A stretch of 64,000 nucleotides of DNA from positions 9,850,616-9,914,615 of the forward strand of contig JASKMD010000026.1 of the NCBI GenBank assembly GCA_030144725.1, read 5' to 3'. Each line of letters begins with the position of its first letter. Within the stretch, counting starts at the first letter, position 1. The notes beneath the pieces were generated by a model. It made no database searches and was not told the DNA's origin. It saw nothing but the letters and a program-made list of their open reading frames with translations. The translations under genes and the position numbers were made by a program. The DNA is from Haematococcus lacustris (lineage: Eukaryota; Chlorophyta; Chlorophyceae; Chlamydomonadales; Haematococcaceae). This document shows positions 52,653-63,291 of the stretch, in pieces.

Positions 52653-53086
52653 TGTAGTGGACATGCGCAGCATGGGCGGCTTGCATCTTTTAAACTGACT
52701 TGCATGTCTGATCTGTAGCGAACTGAGTACTTGTTCTTTTCTTGCAATGGATACTTCTGTTGTTCTCTGTGCAAGGTGCTCCGAACCTAGGCGGATGCAC
52801 CGAGCACAGAAGTTCACAGTTTACGTACACCTTTTCCCTTTACACGTGGATGACTAAGAATGTGAATGGTTTTGAGTACTTAAGGCTCTGTGAGGGCAGA
52901 GACAGGTACCTTGGCTCAGAACTCTATCTGACCCCGGGTCCTGTCTCGTTCTCCCGCCCTTACAGGTAAGCCGTGCTCTGTTGGTCATCTCTGCTATGTT
53001 GTAACCTTGGCTCAGAACTCTATCTGACCCCGGGTCCTGTCTCGTTCTCCCGCCCTTACAGGCTCCCTGGTCTCAGCTCCGTTACA
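52653..53086 (+). repeat. 5' LTR of the chromovirus
   Basis: 434 bp, TG...CA. Contains a direct duplication of about 58 bp (52908-52965 and 53004-53061, ACCTTGGCTCAGAACTCTAT...). A strong splice donor (CAG|GTAAGC at 52966) follows the first unit and an acceptor-like CCCTTACAG ends the second (53061), so splicing would remove exactly one unit plus the 38-bp spacer. Confidence 0.95.
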
Positions 53087-53180
53087 TTGGTGCCTTCTCT
53101 CTCGGGAACCGCAGTGCTCTCCCTCGTATCCACCGTTCCTCTCTCCCACTCCGCATTCTCACCGCTAATCCCGCGCCGCC

Positions 53181-54110
53181 ATGAACGCGGAAGAGATCGC
53201 TCAGATGCAACGCGTATTCTCGGAGCAGCAGGCCACAATCCAGCGGCTGGAACAGCAGCTCGCGCAACTGTCCCTGCAGCAAACCACTCCGGCGGCGCCC
53301 ACTCCAGCTCCTGCTCCTGCTCCTCCTCCTCCTCCCGCTACTGCCCCTCAGCCGCGCATGCCTCGCCCCAACCCGCCTTCCACCTTCTCAGGGAGCCGCA
53401 CCACGGATGTGGCGGCTTGGCTATTCGCAGTGGACCTCTTCTTCACAATCTCCGAGCTGACGGACGCCCAACGGATCGTCTACGTCGCCACCCTCCTCTC
53501 CGGCCATGCTCTCCTGTGGTACCGCAGCAGCGTCAGCTCTTTCACCTCCTGGACGTGCTTTGTCGCTGCGTTTGAGCGGCAGTTCGCGCCTGTCAACCGG
53601 CTGCGCCATGCAAGGGACCGCTTGGCAGCTCTCACCCAAACGAGCTCCGTGCGGCGGTACCTTGGCGAGTTCACAGCGCTCTGCCTGGAGGTCACGGACC
53701 TCTCGCCCGCCGAACAGCTCGACCGGTTCATCCGGGGCCTCAAGCCCTCAGTGCGGCGTGAGCTGGAGCTGCGCGAACCAACCTCCTTCTCCGAAGCCTC
53801 CACCATCGCGGATCGGGTGGACGCCATCTCCTATTCCACCTCAACCTCCCGCTCCTCCTATCGCCCTCCCTCCACTCCCCGCCCTCCCCGCCCTGAGACT
53901 GCCGCGGTGCCCATGGAGCTGGACGCCATGCTCCACACCAGCCCAAGCCGCAGCCGTGGCACTCGTCTCTCTGATGCTCAACGTGCGGCTCTGCGGGACA
54001 GCAAGGCGTGCTTCTACTGCCGCAAGACGGGGCACACCATGAAGGACTGCCCCATCCGCCCTCCCCGCCCAAACGTCAGCAGCGGCCCACGGAAGGGGGA
54101 CCGCCGCTAG
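53181..54110 (+). CDS. gag: Gag of the chromovirus
   Basis: About 309 residues. N-terminal coiled coil ([20 protein letters not shown]), a Pro-rich linker, the Ty3 capsid fold ([48 protein letters not shown]) and a single C-terminal CCHC zinc knuckle ([14 protein letters not shown], near residue 278). The start ATG at 53181 is the first good ATG after the LTR and primer site. It ends in TAG at 54108-54110, after the shift site. Confidence 0.95.
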   Translation: MNAEEIAQMQRVFSEQQATIQRLEQQLAQLSLQQTTPAAPTPAPAPAPPPPPATAPQPRMPRPNPPSTFSGSRTTDVAAWLFAVDLFFTISELTDAQRIVYVATLLSGHALLWYRSSVSSFTSWTCFVAAFERQFAPVNRLRHARDRLAALTQTSSVRRYLGEFTALCLEVTDLSPAEQLDRFIRGLKPSVRRELELREPTSFSEASTIADRVDAISYSTSTSRSSYRPPSTPRPPRPETAAVPMELDAMLHTSPSRSRGTRLSDAQRAALRDSKACFYCRKTGHTMKDCPIRPPRPNVSSGPRKGDRR

Positions 54111-57100
54111 ACGTCGCCTTCCGGACCCTCCCACCACCCCCTCCCACCACCCCCTCCCACCCCCTCCCACCCCCTCCCACCCCCTCCCACCACCCCCTCA
54201 CACCCCCTCTCACCACCCCCTCCCAGCCCCTCTGCTTCTCCACCTCCTCTCCTTGTCCTCCCCGGTGCGCTCGTCCCCACCGCGCGCCTTACTTCCTCCT
54301 CCCTGCCCCTGCACCCTCCTACCCTGATCATCATTCCACCTGCCAGCCGTACACTGGTAAGGTGGACACTGCTGGCCGGCCCTCCCTGCAGGTTGTCAGG
54401 TCCATGCCCTTACCCCTGCAGCATGTTAGACCTGCTGGCAGCATTCTGAAGCGGCCTTCTGTGGCTGGCTCCACGCCACCGGGACGACCTCGTAAGGTCG
54501 TGCGGTTCTCCCTGCCCCTACCTGCAGCTCTAGGTGGCAGCCCTCCTCGCTCTCCCCAGCCTGGCCGGACAGCCCGCCCAGCTGTGTTGCATCGTGCCAA
54601 TGCTGATGCACCTGCCTTCCTCCATGTCAACTCCTTTGCCGTGCTGGCTGTTCAGGACCAGCCGCCGGCCGATTCTCTCGCTCCCCGGTCCTTATCTCCT
54701 CCCCCTGCCCCTCCGTGTCCCCCTCCTGCTCCTTGTCCTTCCCGCACCTCCCCGCCCACTCCCACCCCCACCCCTTCCCCCGCTGTTGCGCCCTCCCCCA
54801 TCGTGCTCACTTCCCTGTCTGCCAGTGGCAGCAGCCCATCTTCAGAGCTGATCATCCTCCATGGCACCTTTGCTGGTCACCCAGCCAGGTTCATGGTGGA
54901 CAGCGGTGCCACCGGCAACATCGTCAGCCAGCAGTACCTCATGCGCAATGGGCTGCACTTGGCTACCACCCTCTCCCCCCGTCGCCTCCTCCTCCCAGGC
55001 CCCAAACACACTACCCTACCCACCTACACCCTCCCACCGTGCTCCATCCGCATGGGTACCTACCGCGATCGCTTACAGCTCGCCATGGCAAACATCCCCA
55101 ACCCCTCCTTTGACATCGTCCTCGGCAAGCCGTGGCTGGCAGCCAAGAACCCGTGTGTGGACTGGATCAACAACGTCGTACGCCTGGATCACGCCGGCTC
55201 CACCCACACCCTGACCCCACCCCCACCCACCCCACTCCAAGCGGATCAGCTGAACCTGCTGTCGGCGCCACGCTTCCGCCGGGCAGCGCGGCATGATGAG
55301 GTCTTCATGGCCCTGCTCACCCAGCAGCCCAATCCCTCTACCTCACCCTCTCCCTCCGCCCCTGCCCCTGATCCACCCCCTCTCCACCCCAAGGCGGCAG
55401 CACTGGTGCAGCAGTACCCCACTGTCTTTCCCAAGGAGCTGCCTGCAGTCCAGGACATGCCCCGCCGCTCCGTGGACCACACCATCCATCTCACCGGCCC
55501 TGCCCCCTCCCCCCGTCCGATCTACCGCATGTCGCAGCCAGAGCTGGACCAGCTGAAGAAGCAGTTGGACGACCTCCTGGCCAAGGGTTTCATCCGGCCA
55601 TCCACCTCCCCCTTTGCTGCCCCTGTGTTGTTTGTGCGCAAGAAGGACGGCAGCCTGCGCCTCTGTGTGGACTTCCGTGCCCTCAACCAGCAGACCCTCA
55701 AGAACCGTTACCCCCTCCCCCGCATCGATGATCTGCTGGACCAGCTGTCAGGTGCCCAGGTCTTTTCCAAGATCGACCTCCGGTCTGGGTACCACCAGAT
55801 CAGGGTGGCTGAGGACGACATCCCCAAGACCGCCTTCCGCACCCGGTACGGGCACTATGAATTCACTGTCCTCCCCTTTGGCCTCTGCAATGCCCCAGCC
55901 ACCTTCCAGCAGCTGATGAACGATGTCTTCAAGCCCCACCTGGATGACTTTGTGCTTGTCTACCTGGACGACATCCTTGTGTTCTCCAAGTCAGCCGCTG
56001 ACCACGAGCGCCACCTCCACCTTACCCTCTCTCTCTTGCGGCAGCACCAGCTGTGCGCCAACCTGGCCAAGTGCGCATTCTGGCTGGACACCGTGGACTT
56101 CCTCGGCCACATCGTCTCCGCCGCCGGCATCCAGCCAGACCCCACCAAGGTCAAGGTTGTGCTGGACTGGCCTGCCCCACAGGACAAGCACCAGCTACGG
56201 TCGTTCCTCGGCACCGCCAACTACTACCGGCGTCTCCTACACCACCATGCCCACCGTGTTCTCCCTCTCACCGACCTGCTGCGTGATGAGCAGCCATGGC
56301 GTTGGGGCGAGGCTGAGCAGCGTGCCTTTGCCGACATCAAGGCAGCCATGGCCAGCTCCCCCGTCGTGCGTCCCCCTGACTTCTCCCTCCCCTTCACTAT
56401 CAAGACTGATGCCTCCCTCTTTGCCATTGGTGCCGTGCTTACCCAACAGGACTCCTCCGGCGCCGAGTACGTGGTGGCCTACGAGAGCCGCAAGCTCAAC
56501 CCGGCTCAGGTCAACTACCCAGCCCATGAGCGTGAGCTCCTGGCTGTGCTCCATGCCCTCACCACCTGGCGCCACTACCTACTGGGTCGTCCCTTCATTG
56601 TGGAGACTGACAACAGCGCCACCACCCATGTGCTCACCCAGTCCAACCTCACCGGGCGCCAGATGCGGTGGACCCAGCGCCTTGCGGAGTTCGACATCAC
56701 CTTTGTGCACAAGGCTGGCAAGCACCACACCGTGCCGGACGCCCTCTCCCGTCGCCCTGACCACCAACTCACCGCCCTCTCCATCGTTGACCCTGACCCC
56801 TCCTTCTTCTCCACCTTTGACCGCCATGCGCCCGAAGACCTGGCCTACCAAGCAGCCCTGTCCCAGGCCCTCTCCCCTCCTTCACCCTCCAGCCCTACCC
56901 ACGTGCAGGTCATTGAAGGCCGCCTCTACACCACCTCCACCCCTCCCCGCCTCTACATCCCCTCCTCCCCTCTCCGCGCCCAGCTGTTGCATGAAGCTCA
57001 TGACGCCCACACCGCTGCCCACCTAGGGCGTGCCAAGACTCTGGAGCGGCTGCAGCGTCATTTCTATTGGCCGCAGATGCACAAGACCGTTCAGGAGTAC

Positions 57101-58468
57101 GTGCGCACATGCGACAAGTGCCAGCGCAACAAGGCCACCAACCAGCTGCCCCCTGGCCTGCTGCAGCCCCTCCCCATCCCCTCACGCAACTGGCAGCAGG
57201 TCAGCATGGACTTCATTGGGCCCCTTCCAGCCACTCCCCGTGGCCACACCATGATCTTCACCATCGTCGACAAGCTCAGCAAGATGATCCACCTCATCCC
57301 CACCACCACCACCGCCACCGCTCACGACACCGCCCGCCTCTTCTTTGACCACATCTTCAAGCACCACGGCCTGCCGGAGGCCATCATCTCTGACCGTGAC
57401 CCTAAGTTCACATCTGACTTCTGGACCTCCCTCTTCCACCTCACCGGCACCCGGCTCCTCCTCTCCTCTGCCTACCACCCCCAGACCGACGGCCAGACAG
57501 AGCGCGCCAACCGCACCGTGGAGGACATGCTGCGGCCCTACGTCAACGACCACAAGACTGACTGGGACCAGCACCTTGCAGCCGTGGAGTTTGCCTACAA
57601 CAGCTCTGAGCACGCTGGCACCGGCTTCACCCCCTTCTACCTCAACTACGGCCAACACCCCACCACACCCTCTGCTCTCTTGCTTCCCCCTCCCACCCTT
57701 GTGCCCAGCCAGGCAGCTGAGGACTTCGTCACCTCCATGCGCAACAACCTTACCGCCGCCCGCTCAGCCCTGCAACGCTCCATTGACACCCAGAAGCTGC
57801 ATGCTGACCAGCACCGCCGCCATGAGGAGTTTGAGGTCGGTGATCTGGTGCTGCTCAGCTGTGCCAACCTGAACCTGCAGACTGCTGTCAACAGCGCCAA
57901 GCTCCAGCCTCGCTTTGTGGGGCCTTTCAAGGTCCTGGCCAAGCACTCCCCAGTCTCCTACAAGCTCGACCTCCCTTCCTCCATGCGTATCCTCCCCACC
58001 TTCCACATCAGCCGCCTACGGCCCTATCTTTCCTCCTCCTCTTTCCCTGAGCGCGCCGTGGAGCTTCAGCCTTCGCCCGTGATCATCGATGGCGAGGCGT
58101 ACTTCACGGTGGAAGCCATCCTGGGTCGTCGCTGGAACGACGCGCAGCACGCTTTTCAATACCTCATCAAGTGGGCTGGCTACGATGACTCCTTCAACTC
58201 CTGGGAGTGGGGCCCAGCACTCGCGCAGCAGGACGCGGTCGCCGCCTTGATCCGGGATTACACCGCCCGCCACCATGCCCCAGTTGACGACGACCCTGCC
58301 TGCCAAGTCTGCGCCAGCCGATCACCGCGGCCTCCGATGTTGCTTTGTGATCAATGCGACAAGGGTTTTCACATCACGTGCCTGTCACCCCCACTTCGTT
58401 CTGTGCCTCGTGGTGCCTGGCTTTGTCATCAGTGCAAGCAAGCTAAGGCTCCCAAGAAGCGCAGGTAG
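54008..58468 (+). CDS. pol: Pol of the chromovirus: PR-RT-RH-IN-chromodomain-PHD finger
   Basis: About 1486 codons, -1 relative to Gag. Protease [12 protein letters not shown] (D near residue 298), reverse transcriptase with [10 protein letters not shown] (YLDD near 652), RNase H with [12 protein letters not shown] (near 800), integrase with the H-H-C-C zinc finger (CDKC near 1035), MDFIGPLP (first D near 1068), ISDRDPKF and [13 protein letters not shown] (second D and E). Then a chromodomain (about 1364-1415; [29 protein letters not shown]) and, unusually, a C-terminal PHD finger (about 1432-1477) with C-x2-C-x11-C-x2-C-x4-H-x2-C-x14-C-x2-C spacing, followed by a basic tail APKKRR. Chromodomains guide chromovirus integration to modified histones; PHD fingers also read histone tails. 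Confidence 0.96.
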   Translation: MLLLPQDGAHHEGLPHPPSPPKRQQRPTEGGPPLDVAFRTLPPPPPTTPSHPLPPPPTPSHHPLTPPLTTPSQPLCFSTSSPCPPRCARPHRAPYFLLPAPAPSYPDHHSTCQPYTGKVDTAGRPSLQVVRSMPLPLQHVRPAGSILKRPSVAGSTPPGRPRKVVRFSLPLPAALGGSPPRSPQPGRTARPAVLHRANADAPAFLHVNSFAVLAVQDQPPADSLAPRSLSPPPAPPCPPPAPCPSRTSPPTPTPTPSPAVAPSPIVLTSLSASGSSPSSELIILHGTFAGHPARFMVDSGATGNIVSQQYLMRNGLHLATTLSPRRLLLPGPKHTTLPTYTLPPCSIRMGTYRDRLQLAMANIPNPSFDIVLGKPWLAAKNPCVDWINNVVRLDHAGSTHTLTPPPPTPLQADQLNLLSAPRFRRAARHDEVFMALLTQQPNPSTSPSPSAPAPDPPPLHPKAAALVQQYPTVFPKELPAVQDMPRRSVDHTIHLTGPAPSPRPIYRMSQPELDQLKKQLDDLLAKGFIRPSTSPFAAPVLFVRKKDGSLRLCVDFRALNQQTLKNRYPLPRIDDLLDQLSGAQVFSKIDLRSGYHQIRVAEDDIPKTAFRTRYGHYEFTVLPFGLCNAPATFQQLMNDVFKPHLDDFVLVYLDDILVFSKSAADHERHLHLTLSLLRQHQLCANLAKCAFWLDTVDFLGHIVSAAGIQPDPTKVKVVLDWPAPQDKHQLRSFLGTANYYRRLLHHHAHRVLPLTDLLRDEQPWRWGEAEQRAFADIKAAMASSPVVRPPDFSLPFTIKTDASLFAIGAVLTQQDSSGAEYVVAYESRKLNPAQVNYPAHERELLAVLHALTTWRHYLLGRPFIVETDNSATTHVLTQSNLTGRQMRWTQRLAEFDITFVHKAGKHHTVPDALSRRPDHQLTALSIVDPDPSFFSTFDRHAPEDLAYQAALSQALSPPSPSSPTHVQVIEGRLYTTSTPPRLYIPSSPLRAQLLHEAHDAHTAAHLGRAKTLERLQRHFYWPQMHKTVQEYVRTCDKCQRNKATNQLPPGLLQPLPIPSRNWQQVSMDFIGPLPATPRGHTMIFTIVDKLSKMIHLIPTTTTATAHDTARLFFDHIFKHHGLPEAIISDRDPKFTSDFWTSLFHLTGTRLLLSSAYHPQTDGQTERANRTVEDMLRPYVNDHKTDWDQHLAAVEFAYNSSEHAGTGFTPFYLNYGQHPTTPSALLLPPPTLVPSQAAEDFVTSMRNNLTAARSALQRSIDTQKLHADQHRRHEEFEVGDLVLLSCANLNLQTAVNSAKLQPRFVGPFKVLAKHSPVSYKLDLPSSMRILPTFHISRLRPYLSSSSFPERAVELQPSPVIIDGEAYFTVEAILGRRWNDAQHAFQYLIKWAGYDDSFNSWEWGPALAQQDAVAALIRDYTARHHAPVDDDPACQVCASRSPRPPMLLCDQCDKGFHITCLSPPLRSVPRGAWLCHQCKQAKAPKKRR
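54068..54110 (+). promoter_or_regulatory. Programmed -1 frameshift signal between Gag and Pol
   Basis: The Gag frame reads CGC CCA AAC here, giving the canonical X XXY YYZ heptamer C CCA AAC at 54068-54074. Seven bases later GCGGC (54082-54086) can pair with GCCGC (54103-54107), making a stem-loop just before the Gag stop. After slipping, the Pol frame continues [11 protein letters not shown]. Spacing and heptamer fit the standard -1 frameshift model; not tested. Confidence 0.75.
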
Positions 58469-58509
58469 CATGTTTAGAGGCTAAACATCTTTTTTCCAGG
58501 GGGGGTGAA

Positions 58510-58943
58510 TGTAGTGGACATGCGCAGCATGGGCGGCTTGCATCTTTTAAACTGACTTGCATGTCTGATCTGTAGCGAACTGAGTACTTGTTCTTTTCTT
58601 GCAATGGATACTTCTGTTGTTCTCTGTGCAAGGTGCTCCGAACCTAGGCGGATGCACCGAGCACAGAAGTTCACAGTTTACGTACACCTTTTCCCTTTAC
58701 ACGTGGATGACTAAGAATGTGAATGGTTTTGAGTACTTAAGGCTCTGTGAGGGCAGAGACAGGTACCTTGGCTCAGAACTCTATCTGACCCCGGGTCCTG
58801 TCTCGTTCTCCCGCCCTTACAGGTAAGCCGTGCTCTGTTGGTCATCTCTGCTATGTTGTAACCTTGGCTCAGAACTCTATCTGACCCCGGGTCCTGTCTC
58901 GTTCTCCCGCCCTTACAGGCTCCCTGGTCTCAGCTCCGTTACA
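58510..58943 (+). repeat. 3' LTR of the chromovirus
   Basis: Same length and, as far as can be read, same sequence as the 5' LTR, including the internal 58-bp duplication. It is preceded by the polypurine tract and followed by the AGTAC target duplication. Confidence 0.95.
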
Positions 58944-59217
58944 AGTACCAGCAGCGCTACAAGCTGGTCAATGACCGGCTGCCCAAGGGCAGGCAGTGCT
59001 TGCACCGGGCTGCAGAGTACCGGCGGGGCATCGATGGCCGGGCCCGCAACAATGCATTGGGCCTAGTAGTTTCACACAGGCTGTCAGCCTTACAAAGCAT
59101 AATGCTATTAGTTTTGATGAGGAGCCCAGTGGTCTGTTGGGAAAGTGCCACCAGTGTGGGGTTTGTAGTCATCAAGGGAACGACCGAGGATGCTACAATA
59201 TGTCTGTAGTAGCTGAG
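58944..59217 (+). mobile_element. Fanzor family B copy, right part (tail and 3' non-coding)
   Basis: Continues the frame broken at 52652: QQRYKLVNDRLPKGRQ, HRAAEYRRGIDGRARNNA. The stop found in the 35.9-kb copy (TAA) is TTG here, so the frame runs on into the conserved non-coding region. The segment is cut at 59217, within GCTGAG|TGAGATTACCC, by the second retrotransposon; the final TIR must lie to the right of the window. Confidence 0.85.
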
Positions 59218-59389
59218 TGTTGCGTGATGAGTGGCGGTGATTGAGTTCTCCGTGACAGACTGGGCGTTGTCAGGAAGTCTGCCCGGGAATCGAACCCGGC
59301 CTCAGATCACCTCACCACATCACACTTCTCACAGGGGAGATCCAGATCTCTCAACCGGCATTAGCGTAGCCTTACATGGTCACGTAACA
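59218..59389 (-). repeat. Left (3') LTR of the defective chromovirus
   Basis: 172 bp. On the minus strand it contains GGGTTCGATTCCC, a perfect match to the tRNA T-arm/Pol III B box, preceded by sequence only weakly like an A box (GCCGGTTGAGAG). Confidence 0.92.
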
Positions 59390-59514
59390 TTCCCCCCCAC
59401 CTGGCTCAGCTGTCCTCAGCTGACCACTGTGGTGTTGCCCCGCTCAGGCACATTGTGCCATCACTCGCGCCCACACTAGCGCTAGGTGTCTGAGTTCCAA
59501 CCATGCCTCTACCA

Positions 59515-61041
59515 TCAGGCCTGGGCCTCAGCTTCAACATCATCCTTAGCTTCAGCCTCGCCATCAGCCGCCTCCTCAGCCTCGGCTCTCAGGTTGTGCT
59601 CTGTCAGGTACCTGGCCAACAGCCCTTGGCAGCCCACCAGCTGAGTGCTCAACTCCCACGTGTTATGCTCGTCACCGTGTCCTTGCCACTTGACCAGGAA
59701 CTCAAGCCTTCTCTTCTTGCACTTGCCCTTGCGCTTGCCTTTGCTGGGCTCCAGCCTGTGGCCCACCACCTTCTCCACTGTGTATTGGGGCTCTCCATCT
59801 AGCCACTGCACCGGAGGTGGTCCAGCCAGCCCAGGCACTGCCCCTGAAACATCTGTGCGATAGGGCTTCACCAAGGACACATGAAACACGTTGTGGAGTC
59901 GAGACCACTCATCTGGCAGCCACAGCTTCACCGCTGCCTTGCCCACCATGTACTGCACACTGAATGGGCCCACGTAACGAGGCTTTAGCTTACGGACTCC
60001 AGGCTGGTTAGCCTTACCCCTCATGTTCTGTGTGCTCAGCAGCACCATGTCACCAGGCAGGTAAAGTGCCTCACGCCGTTTGTTCTGATATGACTTCATG
60101 CGCTTCTGCGCCCGCGCTAGGCACTGCCTCGCTTGCTCAACCGCTGTCTTCATGCCCTTCACAAAATCATGCGCCTGCGGCACCTTCTGCGGCAAGTCGA
60201 GCAGCTCAGCCAGCCGCGGATGATAGCCGAAATTCAGGTAGAAGGGCGTGCTGCGGACCGACTCCTGCCAGGCATTGTTGATGGCGAACTCCACCAGAGG
60301 TAAGTACTCCGCCCAGTCCCGCTGGTCAGGCCTGATGAAGTGCCTCAGCATTTCTTCGATTACTCGGTTAACACGCTCTGTTTGGCCATCTGTTTCAGGG
60401 TGGTAGGCGCTGGATAGGTTCACTTGGACCTGGAGCAGCTTGGTCACCTCAGCCCAGAATTTGTTGTGGAACTGGGGTCCTCTGTCACTGACCACACTCC
60501 TTGGCATCCCATGCAGCCGGAACACATGCTCAAGGAACAGCTTGGCATACTGTGTGGCAGTCATGCTCTCCCAGGTCTTCACCAGGTGTACCATCTTTGT
60601 TAGTCTGTCCACAAACACTAATATTGAGTCATATTTGTTGGGCCCACTTGCAGGTAGCTTCACTATGAGGTCCATTGACACGCTGTCCCACGGTCTCTCA
60701 GGTATGGGCAGCGGCTGCAGCAGGCCAGCAGGCTTCTTGGCACTTGACTTGTTCACTTGGCACGAGTGGCAGCTGCGCACATAGCTCTTCACATCCTCTG
60801 ACACACCGGGCCATGTAAACCAGCGCGTCACCTGCTCAAGGGTTTTCGTCATACCCAAGTGACCAGCAGACCTGGTGTCATGCATGGTGTATATCACTTT
60901 CTTCCGTAGCGCAGCGTCATCAGGAACCACCACTCTGCCCCACTCAGTCAGCCACAGCCCCTCATGCTGGTACAGCTGCGATGTGAAGGCCTCATCAGCA
61001 AAGCGTTTATCAGCCGCGTAGGCTTGTTTGATTGCCTGCAT
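59515..61041 (-). CDS. pol: Integrase-chromodomain part of Pol (defective chromovirus)
   Basis: About 508 codons in the same frame as the upstream RT ORF. HHCC finger (HLGMTKTLEQVTRWF, CHSCQVNKSS), catalytic D at SMDLIVKLP, VVSDRGPQF and HPETDGQTERVNR, then a C-terminal chromodomain (QYTVEKVVGHRL, LEFLVKWQGHGDEHNTWEL) and an acidic Ala/Glu-rich tail. There is no PHD finger, unlike the neighbouring chromovirus. The ATG used here (61041) comes 26 codons after the in-frame TAA; it may be a chance internal Met rather than a real start. Confidence 0.93.
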   Translation of the reverse strand: MQAIKQAYAADKRFADEAFTSQLYQHEGLWLTEWGRVVVPDDAALRKKVIYTMHDTRSAGHLGMTKTLEQVTRWFTWPGVSEDVKSYVRSCHSCQVNKSSAKKPAGLLQPLPIPERPWDSVSMDLIVKLPASGPNKYDSILVFVDRLTKMVHLVKTWESMTATQYAKLFLEHVFRLHGMPRSVVSDRGPQFHNKFWAEVTKLLQVQVNLSSAYHPETDGQTERVNRVIEEMLRHFIRPDQRDWAEYLPLVEFAINNAWQESVRSTPFYLNFGYHPRLAELLDLPQKVPQAHDFVKGMKTAVEQARQCLARAQKRMKSYQNKRREALYLPGDMVLLSTQNMRGKANQPGVRKLKPRYVGPFSVQYMVGKAAVKLWLPDEWSRLHNVFHVSLVKPYRTDVSGAVPGLAGPPPVQWLDGEPQYTVEKVVGHRLEPSKGKRKGKCKKRRLEFLVKWQGHGDEHNTWELSTQLVGCQGLLARYLTEHNLRAEAEEAADGEAEAKDDVEAEAQA

Positions 61042-61119
61042 TAGGGTTAAGGGACCCGACTCGGTTGTGGACTGCTCGTCATCACCTTGTTTGTTTGATT
61101 TGTTTTGTGACTCTGTTGT

Positions 61120-63291
61120 TTATTGTTGCTGCCGCAGGGATTCCCCCCCACCTGGCTGCACCTTCTTTTGTTGTGCACTTGTCATTCTTGCCTGGCCAGG
61201 CGTATGGGCAGCAGCCAAATCTTCTGGTGGGACCAGCTGGTTTGCTCTTTGGGCAGCCTCCCGGGCAGCCACCTGCCCCAGCTCAGCATTCTCTCGCAGC
61301 CGGGCAGCAGTGCGGCGTGTAGTTATGGCGTAGACTGGCCTTTCAGCCCGGGAGCTTAGCGTCATGATCACAGTCATGGCGTCTTCATAGTCAGCATTTT
61401 GTGGTGATGATGAGCTTGTTAGCGCCACCTCATTGGCCAGAGCGGGGTTGCGGCTGATAGGGTCAGCCACATTAGTTGCACCGGGTATGTATTTAATCTC
61501 ATACTTGTAGCGTGATAGCTCTTCCATCCATCTGACCTGCCGCCTCGACAAGTTGGGCTGTGTTTGCAGGTAGATGAGGGGATTGTGATCAGTCAGGATT
61601 GTAACATCAACCGCTCCATCCAAATAACACCTCCACTCTCTGACTGCTCTGATGATACCCAGCAGCTCTTGCTCTCCAGTGGCATAGCGCGTCTCAGCTG
61701 GGGACATCTTTTTACTTGTGTAAGCAATTGGCCTGCCATCTTGCATCAGCACTCCACCGGTGCCTACCAGCGACGCATCGGTGCACACTACAAAAGGGTT
61801 GCTAAAGTCAGGCAGAGCCAACACAGGAGCAGAGCAGAGCTCCTCTTTCAGGGCATTAAAAGCTTCCAGCTCAGCCCCCCCAAAGTGTTCCCAGTCATAC
61901 GCAGCAGCCACTTGCTTGCTGGTCAGATTCGTCAACGGCGCAGCCAGAGAGCTGAAGTTGGGTATGAACCGCCTGAAGTAGTTAGCCAGCCCCAAGAAAG
62001 CCTGCAGGTCTTTTAAGTTGCGCGGCGTCGGCCATTCTTTCACGACTTGCACTTTCGCAGGGTCGACAGCAATGCCGTTGCTGCCCACGATGTGGCCCAG
62101 GAACGCCAGCTGCGTCTTGTTGAACTCGCACTTTGCCAGTTTGGCGTAGAACTTGTTTTCTCGCATGAGCTGCAGGACTTGCCTCAGATGCTGCACATGC
62201 TCTTCAGGGGTATTGCTCATCACCAGAATGTCATCAATGTACACCAGCACACACTCATTGATCAAAGGCTTGAACACGTTATTCATCATCCGTTGAAACG
62301 TAGCAGGGGCGTCAGTCAGCCCAAAACAGAGCACCTTGAACTGGAACTGGCCCATTGGCGTCAAGAAGGCAGTCTTAGGCACATCCTCCTCTGTGATCCT
62401 GATCTGGTGGTACCCAGACTGCAGGTCTAGGGAGCTAAACACCCTTTTGCCAGCCAGCTTGTCAAATAGGTCATCAATCCTGGGCAGGGGGTACCTGTCC
62501 CTCACTGTTAGCTTGTTGAGGGCACGGTAATCAATACACATTCTCAGGCTCCCATCTTTCTTTTGCACAAACAAGATTGGTGCCCCGTATGGGCTGCTGC
62601 TTGGCTCAATCAACCCTTTGGCCAGCAGCTCAGCCACCTGCTTCTTCACTTCAGCCTCCTCTCTGGGGCTTAGCTTGTACATACGTTTGTAGGGAGCTTC
62701 AGCCCCGGGTGGTGTCCTGATTGTGTGCCCCACTGGCCTGTTAGGGGGCAACCCCGGTGGCATGTCCCCAAACACATCAGCATACTCAGATAGCAACCCA
62801 TCTAGCACTGCTGGTGGCACTAGCCAGGGGTCCTGCTCAGTCTTCGTGCTCTGCTCACTGCATCGATGCATGGATCCAGCCACTGCAGCTGCTAAGCTGC
62901 CCTGGTGCCAGCCCTCCTGGTCGCCAGCATCGCCAGGTTTCACTAGCATCAGCCAGCTACTGCAGCCTTTCCGCAGTTGTCGCACGGCCTGGCCCGGACT
63001 GAGCAGCTTAATTTCGGCTGCGCTTTCCCACTGCTCCTTCATAGCAGCAACAGCCGCAAACCCAGGCAGATGCTTTGGTTGCAGTGCGAACAAGTTTACG
63101 GGCTTCCCCGACTCTCCAAGTGCCTCAAACAGCGTGCACACCCCGTGCTTTACCTTCAGCACTGCATCGTGCTCGTGCATCCAATTGACACCTAGGATCA
63201 GGTCGACATCATTGAGCATTCCTGGCATGACCACTGCATTGCTATTCGTCTTGCTTTTTTGCACCTCCAGCAGGCCACAACGGCTCTGCAC
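61120..63291 (-). CDS. pol: Protease remnant-RT-RNase H part of Pol (defective chromovirus)
   Basis: About 723 codons. Only the end of the protease is present (VDLILGVNWMHEHDAVL); the DSG active site is missing. RT is complete (KKDGSLRMCIDYRALNK, FSSLDLQSGYHQI, VLVYIDDILVMS with YIDD at residue 351). RNase H is intact (VVCTDASLVGTGGVL, TDHNPLIYL), ending in a Gln-rich linker and TAA at 61120-61122. The start shown is a GTG with an in-frame TAA just upstream, so the natural N-terminus has been lost by deletion or frameshift. Confidence 0.93.
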   Translation of the reverse strand: MQSRCGLLEVQKSKTNSNAVVMPGMLNDVDLILGVNWMHEHDAVLKVKHGVCTLFEALGESGKPVNLFALQPKHLPGFAAVAAMKEQWESAAEIKLLSPGQAVRQLRKGCSSWLMLVKPGDAGDQEGWHQGSLAAAVAGSMHRCSEQSTKTEQDPWLVPPAVLDGLLSEYADVFGDMPPGLPPNRPVGHTIRTPPGAEAPYKRMYKLSPREEAEVKKQVAELLAKGLIEPSSSPYGAPILFVQKKDGSLRMCIDYRALNKLTVRDRYPLPRIDDLFDKLAGKRVFSSLDLQSGYHQIRITEEDVPKTAFLTPMGQFQFKVLCFGLTDAPATFQRMMNNVFKPLINECVLVYIDDILVMSNTPEEHVQHLRQVLQLMRENKFYAKLAKCEFNKTQLAFLGHIVGSNGIAVDPAKVQVVKEWPTPRNLKDLQAFLGLANYFRRFIPNFSSLAAPLTNLTSKQVAAAYDWEHFGGAELEAFNALKEELCSAPVLALPDFSNPFVVCTDASLVGTGGVLMQDGRPIAYTSKKMSPAETRYATGEQELLGIIRAVREWRCYLDGAVDVTILTDHNPLIYLQTQPNLSRRQVRWMEELSRYKYEIKYIPGATNVADPISRNPALANEVALTSSSSPQNADYEDAMTVIMTLSSRAERPVYAITTRRTAARLRENAELGQVAAREAAQRANQLVPPEDLAAAHTPGQARMTSAQQKKVQPGGGESLRQQQ

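Larger units (their letters stand above)
52653..58943 (+). mobile_element. Structurally complete Ty3-type chromovirus, 6291 bp
   Basis: Flanked by 5-bp target duplications AGTAC (52648-52652 and 58944-58948). LTRs 52653-53086 and 58510-58943 are both 434 bp, start TG, end CA and look identical by eye, implying recent insertion. A TGG-starting primer-binding site candidate lies at 53088 (TGGTGCC...), one base after the LTR; a purine-rich tract (AGGGGGGGTGAA) lies at 58498-58509. Gag and Pol overlap in the -1 frame. Every Pol domain is present and both ORFs are uninterrupted, so this looks like a potentially active element. Confidence 0.97.

Noticed and set aside
59270..59320. tRNA gene suggested by GGGTTCGATTCCC on the minus strand
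   Set aside because: No acceptor stem, D-arm or anticodon stem can be drawn around it, and it is inside both LTRs of a retrotransposon.
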